A stretch of 64,000 bases of DNA from positions 14,265,001 to 14,329,000 of the forward strand of contig OX637332.1 of the NCBI GenBank assembly GCA_951799405.1. Reading direction: 5' to 3'. Below the pieces are notes generated by a model. That model worked only from the letters and a program-made list of their open reading frames with translations, did not search any database and was not told where the DNA came from. Made by a program: the position numbers and the translations under genes. This document shows, piece by piece, positions 61,301 to 64,000 of the stretch. Position 1 is the stretch's first letter. Every line of letters starts with the position of its first letter. This DNA comes from Agapetus fuscipes. Taxonomy: Eukaryota > Arthropoda > Insecta > Trichoptera > Glossosomatidae.

Positions 61301-61933
61301 AACTCGCCACATGCGACCCCTTCGGGGATAACGCGGCAAGAAGTTACACTAAATGTGTAGCTTAGTTGCGTTGCGTTTGCGTTGCGTATATCAGACAAGT
61401 GGAAAAACCAAACCTAAATTGAAAATAAAAAGTATTCTGGAACTGTTGCTGTTCCTATAAGAGGTTTAGTGGCCTATCTCAAGTTGAAAACTCAGGTAAT
61501 GCAAGATATAGCAACTTATGGAAATTTTAAAATAAAGATTAGTATAATATGTACCTACGTACTCTCCAAAATTAAAAAAAACTGTATTAAAACATAAGAT
61601 CGAGATTATAAAAATAGTAACTATGAAGTTTTTTAAACGGGGAAGCTTTTTTTGTCAAAGCTTCAGACCATTGTGATTTAGCAATAATTTTATCAGATGA
61701 TAATTGCAGCTTTTGTAAAAATTTGACTAGTACAGCTTTCTGCACAAAAAATACGTGTATAAGATGGTTCCTTTTTTATTATTTATTATTATTGTTCGTA
61801 ATACTAATATAAACATCCGCTGGTAAAAGAATACAATGAAATAGAGGCAAAGCTTCTTACCGTATGCAGCACCCAAGGAAACGCAAGCGATCAATGAGAA
61901 TATACATAAAACACTTTCAGATGAAAATTTCAT
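22184..61933 (-). CDS. Plod: Procollagen-lysine 2-oxoglutarate 5-dioxygenase (lysyl hydroxylase), complete, 13 exons
   Basis: Hydroxylates collagen lysines in the endoplasmic reticulum using Fe(II), 2-oxoglutarate, O2 and ascorbate. The N-terminal glycosyltransferase-like domain may add sugars to hydroxylysine. Exons in coding order: 61933-61861, 51522-51288, 50793-50615, 50178-50011, 49592-49396, 48569-48316, 47777-47550, 26817-26679, 26087-25905, 24712-24608, 23454-23308, 23023-22909, 22353-22184. Phases all fit, giving 730 residues, close to human PLOD1-3 (about 727-738). Residues 1-23 or so form a signal peptide. DSYDV (102-106) and LDHKS (204-208) match glycosyltransferase metal/sugar motifs of LH3. 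Iron ligands are H659, D661 and H711, and R721 should bind 2-oxoglutarate; the 50-residue D-to-H spacing equals human LH3. The protein ends SFVDP. Intron 7 (20.7 kb) holds two Ig genes on the other strand. No defects seen. Confidence 0.97.
22447..22530 (+). repeat. Possible tRNA-derived SINE head
   Basis: TGACCCAGTTGGTAAAAC and GGGTTTGAGCCCTGCC resemble A and B boxes at the right spacing. Not clearly family T. It lies in the last Plod intron. Confidence 0.4.
22909..23023 (-). CDS. Plod: Plod exon 12 (iron ligands His and Asp)
   Basis: Encodes [20 protein letters not shown]. The HHD triplet supplies two of the three iron ligands (H659, D661). Confidence 0.96.
23308..23454 (-). CDS. Plod: Plod exon 11
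   Basis: Encodes [20 protein letters not shown] and [18 protein letters not shown]. 49 codons, phase 0 at both ends. Confidence 0.95.
24608..24712 (-). CDS. Plod: Plod exon 10
   Basis: Encodes [16 protein letters not shown] and [11 protein letters not shown], the start of the C-terminal lysyl hydroxylase domain. 35 codons, phase 0 at both ends, so it could be skipped without a frameshift. Confidence 0.94.
25267..25401. repeat. Short inverted-repeat element
   Basis: ATAGAGTGCAACTCAAATAT at the left pairs with ATATTTGAGATGCACTCTAT at the right; 135 bp in total. It lies in Plod intron 9. Confidence 0.65.
25905..26087 (-). CDS. Plod: Plod exon 9
   Basis: Encodes [19 protein letters not shown] and [12 protein letters not shown], the conserved linker before the dioxygenase domain. 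Phase 0 at both ends. Confidence 0.95.
26253..26500. repeat. Imperfect foldback element
   Basis: Ends AACAAGGTTACCTTTTCAAC and GTTGAAAAGCTGACCTTGTT pair, and ATTTTATTTCATAAAATGA pairs with TCATTTTATGAAAGAAAA further in. It lies in Plod intron 8. Confidence 0.7.
26679..26817 (-). CDS. Plod: Plod exon 8
   Basis: Encodes [15 protein letters not shown] and [14 protein letters not shown] non-autonomous hAT insertion starts 58 bases upstream of its acceptor, in intron 7. Confidence 0.94.
26876..27270. mobile_element. Non-autonomous hAT element next to Plod exon 8
   Basis: 395 bp with termini CAGGCCTGGCCAACCC / GGGTTGGCCAGGCCTG and perfect 8 bp flanks CTCTAGAG (26868-26875 and 27271-27278). GC-rich subterminal CGGCCCGC blocks and a run of 12 or so G near 27177. 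Confidence 0.9.
27306..27556 (+). repeat. R module, standalone
   Basis: GTTCCTTGACTTATAGATTG to CCTTAGATTATAGATAGA, moderately diverged. It starts 28 bases after the hAT target duplication. Confidence 0.8.
28299..28546 (-). repeat. R module, standalone
   Basis: TCTATAATCTAAGCTGC to CAGTCAAGGAAT. It belongs to a subtype with GCGCGCATACAAATAAAC, shared with the copy at 62896. Confidence 0.82.
28886..29148. repeat. Degraded R module pieces
   Basis: A minus-strand tail (28886-28975) and a plus-strand 3' half (29008-29148), both with many changes. Confidence 0.55.
29195..29299. mobile_element. DIRS terminal repeat relic
   Basis: Near-identical to the outer 100 bases of the right DIRS terminus (16574-16674), with two one-base insertions. 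No coding part follows. It lies in Plod intron 7. Confidence 0.85.
29551..29770 (-). repeat. LINE-3'-end-like repeat and short shared block
   Basis: 29551-29590 carries, inverted, the GCGCCATTTCGTGATGTAG block also seen at 2-33 and 21634-21664. Beyond it, AAATAAACTTTATTGTACAC and ATGGGCGGTCTTATCGC look like the 3' end of an insect LINE, followed by short GGGATTAGGAT repeats. Confidence 0.45.
30769..32552 (+). CDS. Secreted single-Ig-domain protein 1, nested in Plod intron 7
   Basis: Exons 30769-30853, 31478-31584, 31666-31747, 31974-32041, 32202-32277, 32470-32552 join in frame to 166 residues. Residues 1-23 or so are a signal peptide ([16 protein letters not shown]). A basic Gly/Arg-rich stretch follows, then one Ig domain with C88, W100 (ITWFKDG) and C144 (DAGYYEC). 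There is no transmembrane segment or GPI signal, so it is probably secreted. The domain looks like the lone Ig domain of uncharacterised insect proteins such as Drosophila CG7607/CG14141/CG13992, and more loosely nematode zig proteins; that assignment is from memory. It is a paralogue of the gene at 39823-45861, sharing WFKDGIE, the VHEW exon start and two intron positions. Function unknown; extracellular binding is likely. Confidence 0.9.
30959..31398. repeat. MITE-like element in Ig gene 1 intron 1
   Basis: Terminal inverted repeats ATAGGGTAATTTCA / TGAAATTACCCTAT bound 440 bp that fill most of the first intron. The core has a CpG-rich stretch (31130-31265). Confidence 0.65.
32624..32629 (+). 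terminator. Poly(A) signal of Ig gene 1
   Basis: AATAAA 71 bases after the TAA stop. Confidence 0.65.
32630..34745. other. Non-coding DNA downstream of Ig gene 1
   Basis: AT-rich sequence inside Plod intron 7. I see no reading frame, splice pattern or recognisable repeat in it. Confidence 0.5.
34756..34877. repeat. Foldback within repeat unit A
   Basis: TATGCCACTGC...ATGGCAC pairs with GTGCCAT...GCAGTGGCATA over about 55 bases per arm with few mismatches, around GAGGCGCAGCCGA. The twin is at 59603-59724. Confidence 0.85.
34913..37872 (-). mobile_element. RTE-like LINE family B, nearly full-length copy (L4)
   Basis: Minus-strand apurinic endonuclease domain (37876-37100: [40 protein letters not shown]) is followed in the same frame by reverse transcriptase (37084-34946: [59 protein letters not shown]). 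One in-frame TGA (37102-37100) separates them. The 5' end is truncated at the SWNV motif. The 3' end carries three ACAGTA-like units. The insertion is flanked by AACAA (34908-34912, 37911-37915) inside a repeat whose empty copy is at 59593-60576. Confidence 0.92.
34946..37084 (-). CDS. LINE family B reverse transcriptase ORF
   Basis: 712 residues without a stop. It contains the linker, fingers, palm with YADD (near 35771-35760) and the C-terminal [13 protein letters not shown] / [14 protein letters not shown] region. It would reverse-transcribe the LINE RNA at nicked target DNA. It is in the same frame as the endonuclease ORF and separated only by a TGA. Confidence 0.88.
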   Translation of the reverse strand: MNDVSIKEKYKCEVNERLNHDELKKTKEEGCVEKMWSKMKENMIECAKSVCGEAKVCKRRGDAWWNDEVREAIEQKKNAFNRWLNDRKNQALEEIYKQAKRRAKTVVFESKMKIESKENERAQQNFLTNKKSFWSWVRDKNESRGSTTPGIKNAEGILLWDESDVRKRWNEYFKNLYGQGERDYYDVEYNDSDEEIVKEDVIISIKDLKNGKAAGNDGVNAEMIKCAGECMVEWMFELCKMCVKESKVPMDWKKAVIVPIYKGKGDKKDCQNFRPISLLSIAGKVLCKVLIKKVRLSTGHGVSDIQTGFMPGRGCVDQIFTLRQIVEKHLAVGRKVYTAFVDLEKAFDSVDRGMMWKVLLKYGVNGKLLNGIRAIYENSLACVRVDGKCSEWFDVYKGVRQGCVMSPWLFNIIMDNCMKEAEISHYGVKVGETNVGVLLYADDAVVLADTAEELQMILTKMNDAFSKNGLKVNASKTKVLVFDRTEECEEIEIRLNETRVEVVKEFDYLGSKFESNGKLTKELEKRASRGRSVMGTIGRIARNRKLTKNMRLAVHNGILVPTLMYGSEAWTVNECELSKVCTVEMAYLRAMAGKTLNDRVRNDWVMNECGIKENMRMKVQKSTMRWFGHLERMDDERLTKKVYKGNVRGKRGRGRPRKEWLDQIGEIAKEWNLQSENKRRVCMKKVMNIEEMKVVCKDRKKWRRICGGTGHP
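37100..37873 (-). CDS. LINE family B apurinic-type endonuclease ORF, 5'-truncated
   Basis: About 258 residues. Exonuclease/endonuclease/phosphatase fold motifs: N (SWNV), E (CVTETKM), [10 protein letters not shown], and the SDH-like box NTDHYL. The likely original start lies beyond the truncation. Confidence 0.85.
   Translation of the reverse strand, partial: SWNVRDWNDCKEREISNIMKERGIKVLCVTETKMIGDGEKEMVNGEFFVWCGVKDGYKRQGVGVIIDEKAKGCITKYERVSPRILLVRMRFGRMKVLLIACYAPVDSECRVVKEEFWEKVNIVMRQKEENERTILLGDFNGWVGMRQDDSENVVGPSGKGVANDNGRALISLCMEHRLFTSNTWFNHKSIHLYTWQNRAGNRTIIDYICVDERMRGDVRDSRVYRGAVLNTDHYLLCSRIMIGDVKRRAQKELVSMK
38012..38238 (-). repeat. R module inside repeat unit A
   Basis: An old, diverged copy shared base for base with 59856-60083, so it predates the spread of the unit. 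Confidence 0.75.
38998..39075 (-). repeat. tRNA-derived SINE (family T), tail fragment
   Basis: CCGCATTTCCCCAAAGGGGT and following bases match the family tail in reverse. Confidence 0.55.
39823..45861 (+). CDS. Secreted single-Ig-domain protein 2, nested in Plod intron 7
   Basis: Exons 39823-39927, 40825-40896, 42143-42292, 45703-45861 join in frame to 161 residues. A signal peptide ([18 protein letters not shown]) is followed by a basic segment ([13 protein letters not shown]) and one Ig domain with C83, W95 (ITWFKDGIE) and C139 (DAGVYEC). Introns at the GAK and VHEW positions match Ig gene 1. The two introns that split the Ig domain in gene 1 are absent here, so one paralogue gained or lost introns. 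Its introns carry a LINE stub 38 bases before exon 2, a long perfect hairpin and a 1.7 kb LINE. Probably secreted; function unknown. Confidence 0.9.
40345..40786 (-). mobile_element. RTE-like LINE family A stub with R module (copy L5)
   Basis: The R module (40345-40594), the AT-rich link and only the last 20 or so codons of the reverse transcriptase ORF (to 40786). GTGGTC occurs at both edges, a likely short target duplication. The stub ends 38 bases before exon 2 of Ig gene 2. Confidence 0.85.
41666..41945. repeat. Long perfect hairpin in Ig gene 2 intron
   Basis: Arms of about 119 bases (41666-41784 and 41826-41945) are reverse complements with almost no mismatch, around a 41 base AT-rich loop. 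No coding capacity. It is probably a foldback MITE; a diverged piece of the arm (GCTCAAATATTTTCACCTAA) occurs near 29143. Confidence 0.9.
42572..44256 (-). mobile_element. RTE-like LINE family A, longest copy (L6)
   Basis: The open frame from about 44256 to 42945 covers the reverse transcriptase from [18 protein letters not shown] through [26 protein letters not shown] and YADD to the C-terminus without a stop. The R module (42572-42826) follows. It lies in intron 3 of Ig gene 2. Confidence 0.9.
44340..44530 (+). repeat. Degraded R module
   Basis: Starts near ACAAAATGGTTCACCTTACC and ends CTGCAACTTACTTTATAGC, adjoining the 5' break of LINE L6. Confidence 0.55.
45122..45366 (+). repeat. R module, standalone, young subtype
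   Basis: ATTCCTTGACTTATAGG to CTTAGATTATAGAT, nearly identical to the R parts of LINE copies L1, L2, L5 and L6. It lies 330 bases before the last Ig gene 2 exon. Confidence 0.87.
45385..45565 (-). repeat. Degraded R module
   Basis: Inverted against the preceding copy. Remnants of CCCTGAAACAGGGGTG and CAACCTATAAGTCAAGGAAC-like ends. Confidence 0.5.
46080..46085 (+). terminator. Poly(A) signal of Ig gene 2
   Basis: AATAAA about 220 bases after the TGA stop, in a T/A-rich 3' UTR. Confidence 0.55.
46086..47121. other. Non-coding DNA downstream of Ig gene 2
   Basis: AT-rich, with one R 3' half (46698-46812). Nothing else recognised. Confidence 0.45.
46698..46812 (+). repeat. R module 3' half
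   Basis: From GTCGACATGCGGCATGTTTA to three ATTAG units, 5'-truncated. Confidence 0.7.
47122..47232 (-). mobile_element. LINE family B 3' end fragment
   Basis: Matches the 3' end of L4, including GTTCCACTAGGGGTGGC and the end of its reading frame. 5'-truncated after about 30 codons. Confidence 0.75.
47273..47475 (-). repeat. R module, diverged
   Basis: Ends CTTTAAGTCAAGGAAT about 75 bases before the donor end of Plod exon 7. Its tail side is degraded. Confidence 0.65.
47550..47777 (-). CDS. Plod: Plod exon 7
   Basis: Encodes [35 protein letters not shown] and [13 protein letters not shown], all strongly conserved in lysyl hydroxylases. It is followed by the 20.7 kb intron. Confidence 0.95.
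48316..48569 (-). CDS. Plod: Plod exon 6
   Basis: Start of the middle (accessory glycosyltransferase-like) domain: [20 protein letters not shown], then [14 protein letters not shown]. Ends inside the Met codon of AMDLSK. Confidence 0.94.
48680..49018 (+). mobile_element. Non-LTR retrotransposon C-terminal fragment (Cys-rich type)
   Basis: About 100 codons with [16 protein letters not shown] and [20 protein letters not shown], ending in a GAAGAAGAA tail. It lies between Plod exons 5 and 6 on the opposite strand. Confidence 0.75.
49021..49088 (-). repeat. tRNA-derived SINE (family T), tail fragment
   Basis: Only the last 68 bases of the family (CACAAGGGGTCGAATGTGGC). Confidence 0.6.
49396..49592 (-). 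CDS. Plod: Plod exon 5
   Basis: Encodes the end of the first glycosyltransferase-like domain ([17 protein letters not shown]) and the Cys-containing linker CLFCNE. Donor GTAAGT. Confidence 0.94.
50011..50178 (-). CDS. Plod: Plod exon 4
   Basis: Begins [10 protein letters not shown] and ends with [18 protein letters not shown], the second conserved acidic motif of the glycosyltransferase domain. Confidence 0.95.
50615..50793 (-). CDS. Plod: Plod exon 3
   Basis: Encodes [16 protein letters not shown], the acidic metal-site motif of the LH3-type glycosyltransferase, then [10 protein letters not shown] and LNSGGFIG. Confidence 0.95.
50832..51080 (+). repeat. R module, standalone
   Basis: GTTCCTTGACCAATAAG to GTAGATTATAGATTATTATA, in Plod intron 2. 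Confidence 0.8.
51288..51522 (-). CDS. Plod: Plod exon 2
   Basis: Starts [11 protein letters not shown], the first strand of the glycosyltransferase-like domain, and contains [12 protein letters not shown]. It ends FTD, just before the split Ser codon of DSYDV. Confidence 0.95.
51588..51758 (-). repeat. tRNA-derived SINE (family T), 3'-truncated
   Basis: Head and half the body of family T in reverse, with GGATTCGAACCC and GAGCTATCGACCGG. It starts 66 bases upstream of Plod exon 2, in intron 1. Confidence 0.8.
52597..52845 (-). repeat. R module, standalone, young subtype
   Basis: Nearly identical to the R parts of L5 (40345-40594) and L6 (42572-42826) but without any LINE sequence attached. 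Confidence 0.88.
52846..55114. other. Unannotated part of Plod intron 1
   Basis: AT-rich. No supported gene or repeat; the short frame at 53741-54010 on the minus strand has no recognisable features. Confidence 0.45.
55115..55395 (+). mobile_element. Degraded LINE C-terminal fragment (other family)
   Basis: Reads like the end of non-LTR ORFs ([39 protein letters not shown]) with several stops. The last bases are split by a tail-only insertion at 55313-55369. Confidence 0.65.
55313..55369. mobile_element. Tail-only insertion of TCTAA repeats with 13 bp target duplication
   Basis: The inserted 57 bases consist of two CTAAT repeat blocks around a short spacer. The 13 bp CAACAAGGCACAT is present on both sides (55300-55312 and 55370-55382). 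It matches the tail repeat of the LINE A/R elements. Confidence 0.8.
56172..56435 (-). repeat. R module, diverged
   Basis: CTATAATCTATGTTAC to CCTATTAGTCAAATGAC, in Plod intron 1. Confidence 0.7.
57262..57660. mobile_element. MITE with about 30 bp inverted ends, copy 2
   Basis: Same family as 10848-11280 and in the same orientation, diverged by many substitutions and small indels. Inverted ends with CAGGGCATAAGCGAC / GTCGCTTATGCCC. It lies in Plod intron 1. Confidence 0.8.
57893..58201 (-). repeat. tRNA-derived SINE (family T), diverged
   Basis: The whole length is recognisable in reverse, with GGGATTCGAACACTG and CAGCTGAGCTATCAACCG. It is more diverged than the other copies. Confidence 0.75.
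58202..59592. other. Unannotated part of Plod intron 1
   Basis: AT-rich. A weak R tail trace (CTAAGTTGCAAAGATAT near 59190) is the only signal. Confidence 0.4.
59603..59724. repeat. Foldback within repeat unit B
   Basis: Same hairpin as 34756-34877, one base different. Confidence 0.85.
59856..60083 (-). repeat. R module inside repeat unit B
   Basis: Twin of 38012-38238. Confidence 0.75.
60925..61011 (+). mobile_element. Divergent RTE-like LINE C-terminal fragment
   Basis: Reads [20 protein letters not shown], which aligns with the [20 protein letters not shown] end of family A/B frames, with more divergence. Confidence 0.6.
61050..61347 (+). repeat. tRNA-derived SINE (family T), best-preserved copy
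   Basis: TAGCTCAGGTGGTAGAG (A box) and GGTTCGAATCC (exact B box) 34 bases apart, then a 220 bp body. The anticodon arm does not fold properly, so it is a SINE and not a tRNA gene. It lies in Plod intron 1. Confidence 0.87.
61348..61860. other. Start of Plod intron 1
   Basis: AT-rich sequence between the SINE and the exon 1 donor. Nothing recognised. Confidence 0.4.
61861..61933 (-). CDS. Plod: Plod exon 1 (signal peptide)
   Basis: ATG at 61933-61931. Encodes 24 residues with a hydrophobic core ([17 protein letters not shown]), a secretory signal. Donor GTAAGA. The next exon is 10.3 kb away. Confidence 0.93.
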
Positions 61934-62410
61934 ATTCAGATAATGTTTTTCAAAAGTTAAAATTGAAAATTAAAAGCAAAACGACCATTCAAAACACGAG
62001 CGCTTCCACAAATTGACATTTCACATGAATCGAAATTCCATATAATTATTTCTTAAACGTCAAACTGACGTTCGGCAAAGCATAGAGCAGGATATTCATA
62101 GAGCTATGAACAACGTGTGCCCGCCCTTTTTCAATACTGGCGTCTAGAATCTTCCACGGGCTTCACCATAAAGAAGAAAAACACCAATACTTCAAAGCGC
62201 GCTTTTTGAAATCAGTTTTTTTACGACGCACGCGACGGTTATAAGGATAAATGTATGGATTTATGGATTTATTAGGTACTTCCTAGATAAATAACAATCA
62301 GCTTTATAAACGTAAAAAATCTCAATATGTAAAAATATGTCCAAAAAAAATTAAATAACCATATATAGCTTTAAAAATTCCAAAAATAACTTTAATTGAT
62401 GCTTTTAAGT

Positions 62411-63158
62411 GTTCTAAGAAGTATGATTGGAAAAAAACGGAAAGATAGGGTGAGGAATGAGTCAGTGAGAGAAGAATGTGGTGCAAGGGAAAGTATAAAA
62501 GTAAAAATCAAAAGGGGTTTGTTAAAATGGTTTGGACATATGGAAAGAATGAATGACGAAAGACTGACGAAGAGAGTGTACGCTGCAACTATGAATGGAA
62601 GCCGTGGTAGGGGAAGACCGAGGAAAGTATGGATGAATCAAATTTCCGAAATAGCGAATGAATGGGATATTCAGAGTCATAACAAAAGGAGAGAGTGCAT
62701 GAAAAAGATTATGACTCTGAATGAAATGAAAGAAGTATGTAAGGACCGAAAGGAATGGCGGTTGATTTGCAACAATGGCGGCTAGGGAATTAATTCTAAG
62801 TGTAATATTAAGTTTAATTTTAATTTTACTTTATTTTAATTTTAATTTGTAATGTGTCTCATTATGAATTTCTGTATATCATTTATAATTTTTTGTGCTC
62901 CTTGACTGATAGGTTGGTACGAGGCTGACCACCCGTGCTGTAAAAATCGGTTCACTTTTGCCAATGCCACCCCGGTTCAGGGAACGGCGGCAGGAGTTGC
63001 AAGGTTTATGTCCATGTGAGGTTTTCTTTATTTGTATGCACACATGCAGAATGTGTAGGCGCGAACCTACATGTGCCTGTCTGTGGGCATGCATTTCATA
63101 TGAGCCTTAAATGCTTACATATCCTTGCAGCTTAGATTATAGATAGATAGATTATAGT
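62411..63158 (+). mobile_element. RTE-like LINE family A, 3' fragment with R module (copy L7)
   Basis: Last 125 codons of the reverse transcriptase ORF (LRSMIGKK to LICNNGG, stop near 62785), a 110 bp AT-rich link, and an R module (62896-63158). Located about 480 bp upstream of the Plod start codon. Confidence 0.86.
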
Positions 63159-63247
63159 TATAAGTAATTGAAATAAGCAAAATTTGTCATTCTTTTAAGG
63201 GATGGTTAGTTTGTTCTATATTTTTTGTTGTTGTTTAAATGCAATTA

Positions 63248-63438
63248 TCTAATCTAGTCTAAGTTGCAAAGATATGTAATATTGGCGATTCACATTACAT
63301 GCATTCTCACAAGCAGACACGTACAAGTTTGCGCTTGCGCATGCCGCATGTGAATCTACCATATAAAAACCAAATCTCAAATGCACATACACCCTGCAAC
63401 TCTTGCTGACCTTCCCTGAAATGACATTGGCAAAGTGA
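63248..63438 (-). repeat. R module, 5'-truncated
   Basis: TCTAATCTAGTCTAAG tail, through to the GTGACATTGGCAAAGTGAA-like region, then lost. Confidence 0.7.
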
Positions 63439-63672
63439 ATATTTAACATGTACATTAACATAACATACTGTATAATTGAAGTGAGTCGCATTTTTTAGTA
63501 GGTACTAACCTATGAACCGATTATATGTAGTCCATGCCACGAAACCTGAGGATAACCCTTTTCTGTTATAACTATGATTTTAAAATATTAATATTGAAAG
63601 AAGCATTGTTAAATTGGCCGTAATAAATGAAGTATTTTTTTTAAATTATTAAATTATATTTTTTTATACTGT

Positions 63673-63790
63673 AGGTCCACAGACCACATGCGGCATGTGT
63701 GAGCGCGAAATTATGCGTGTCTGCTCGTGGGAATGCATTTAATATGAATCTCAAATAATACATATATTTGCAGCTTAGATTTAGATTTTA
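63673..63790 (+). repeat. R module 3' half
   Basis: GTAGGTCCACAGACCACATG to CAGCTTAGATTTAGATTT. Confidence 0.65.
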
Positions 63791-64000
63791 AATTATCTTT
63801 CGTGCAAACATATTATTTATTTTTTTCGATTGTTATATAAATAAATAACACCTTATTAACTTTAAAACACTGTTTATATTTCACAAAAATATCATAAATT
63901 TAAAAAAAATTAAATTTTAGATTAACTAAAAATAGCTCTTATTTCAATAATTTATCCTAATGTATTACTTATTTTATTTTGGACTTTTTTATATTCTTAT

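Overview
The window is animal nuclear DNA, AT-rich, with long introns, canonical GT/AG splice sites and very dense transposons. The genes point to an arthropod, most likely an insect. They are a carboxylesterase of the juvenile-hormone-esterase/venom-carboxylesterase type, a single-copy-looking lysyl hydroxylase (Plod), and two small secreted Ig-domain proteins of a kind known in insects. I cannot fix the order from sequence alone.

Layout. Bases 701-21030 (+) carry nine exons of a carboxylesterase. Its first exon or exons lie left of the window, and every splice phase fits. About 1.15 kb further on, on the opposite strand and converging with it, lies a complete 13-exon Plod gene that runs from its start codon at 61933 down to its stop at 22184 and encodes 730 residues. 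Plod intron 7 is about 20.7 kb (26818-47549) and holds two paralogous plus-strand genes for secreted one-Ig-domain proteins, 30769-32552 (166 aa) and 39823-45861 (161 aa). Plod intron 1 is about 10.3 kb and contains only repeats and unannotated DNA.

Repeats make up much of the rest. (1) RTE-like LINE family A has six 3' fragments. Each is followed, 90-145 bp after its reading frame, by the same roughly 240 bp module (called R here) that ends in TTAGA/TATAGA-type repeats. (2) R also occurs alone more than twenty times in both orientations, usually with the same 5' end, so it behaves like a SINE. (3) A second RTE-like family, B, has a long copy at 34913-37872. That copy sits inside a 1 kb repeat unit whose uninterrupted twin lies at 59593-60576. 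(4) A 5 kb DIRS-type tyrosine-recombinase retroelement (11667-16674) lies in carboxylesterase intron 4, with inverted termini and an internal complementary region. Its coding part is broken. (5) Two non-autonomous hAT elements have perfect 8 bp target duplications, one Harbinger-like MITE has TTA duplications, and there are several foldback elements. (6) A tRNA-derived SINE family (called T here) is also present.

The four host genes do not form a pathway. Plod acts on collagen lysines in the endoplasmic reticulum. The esterase and the Ig proteins are probably secreted. The arrangement of interest is the Ig gene pair nested in the Plod intron, together with well-resolved transposon histories: nesting, filled and empty sites, and a tail-only insertion.
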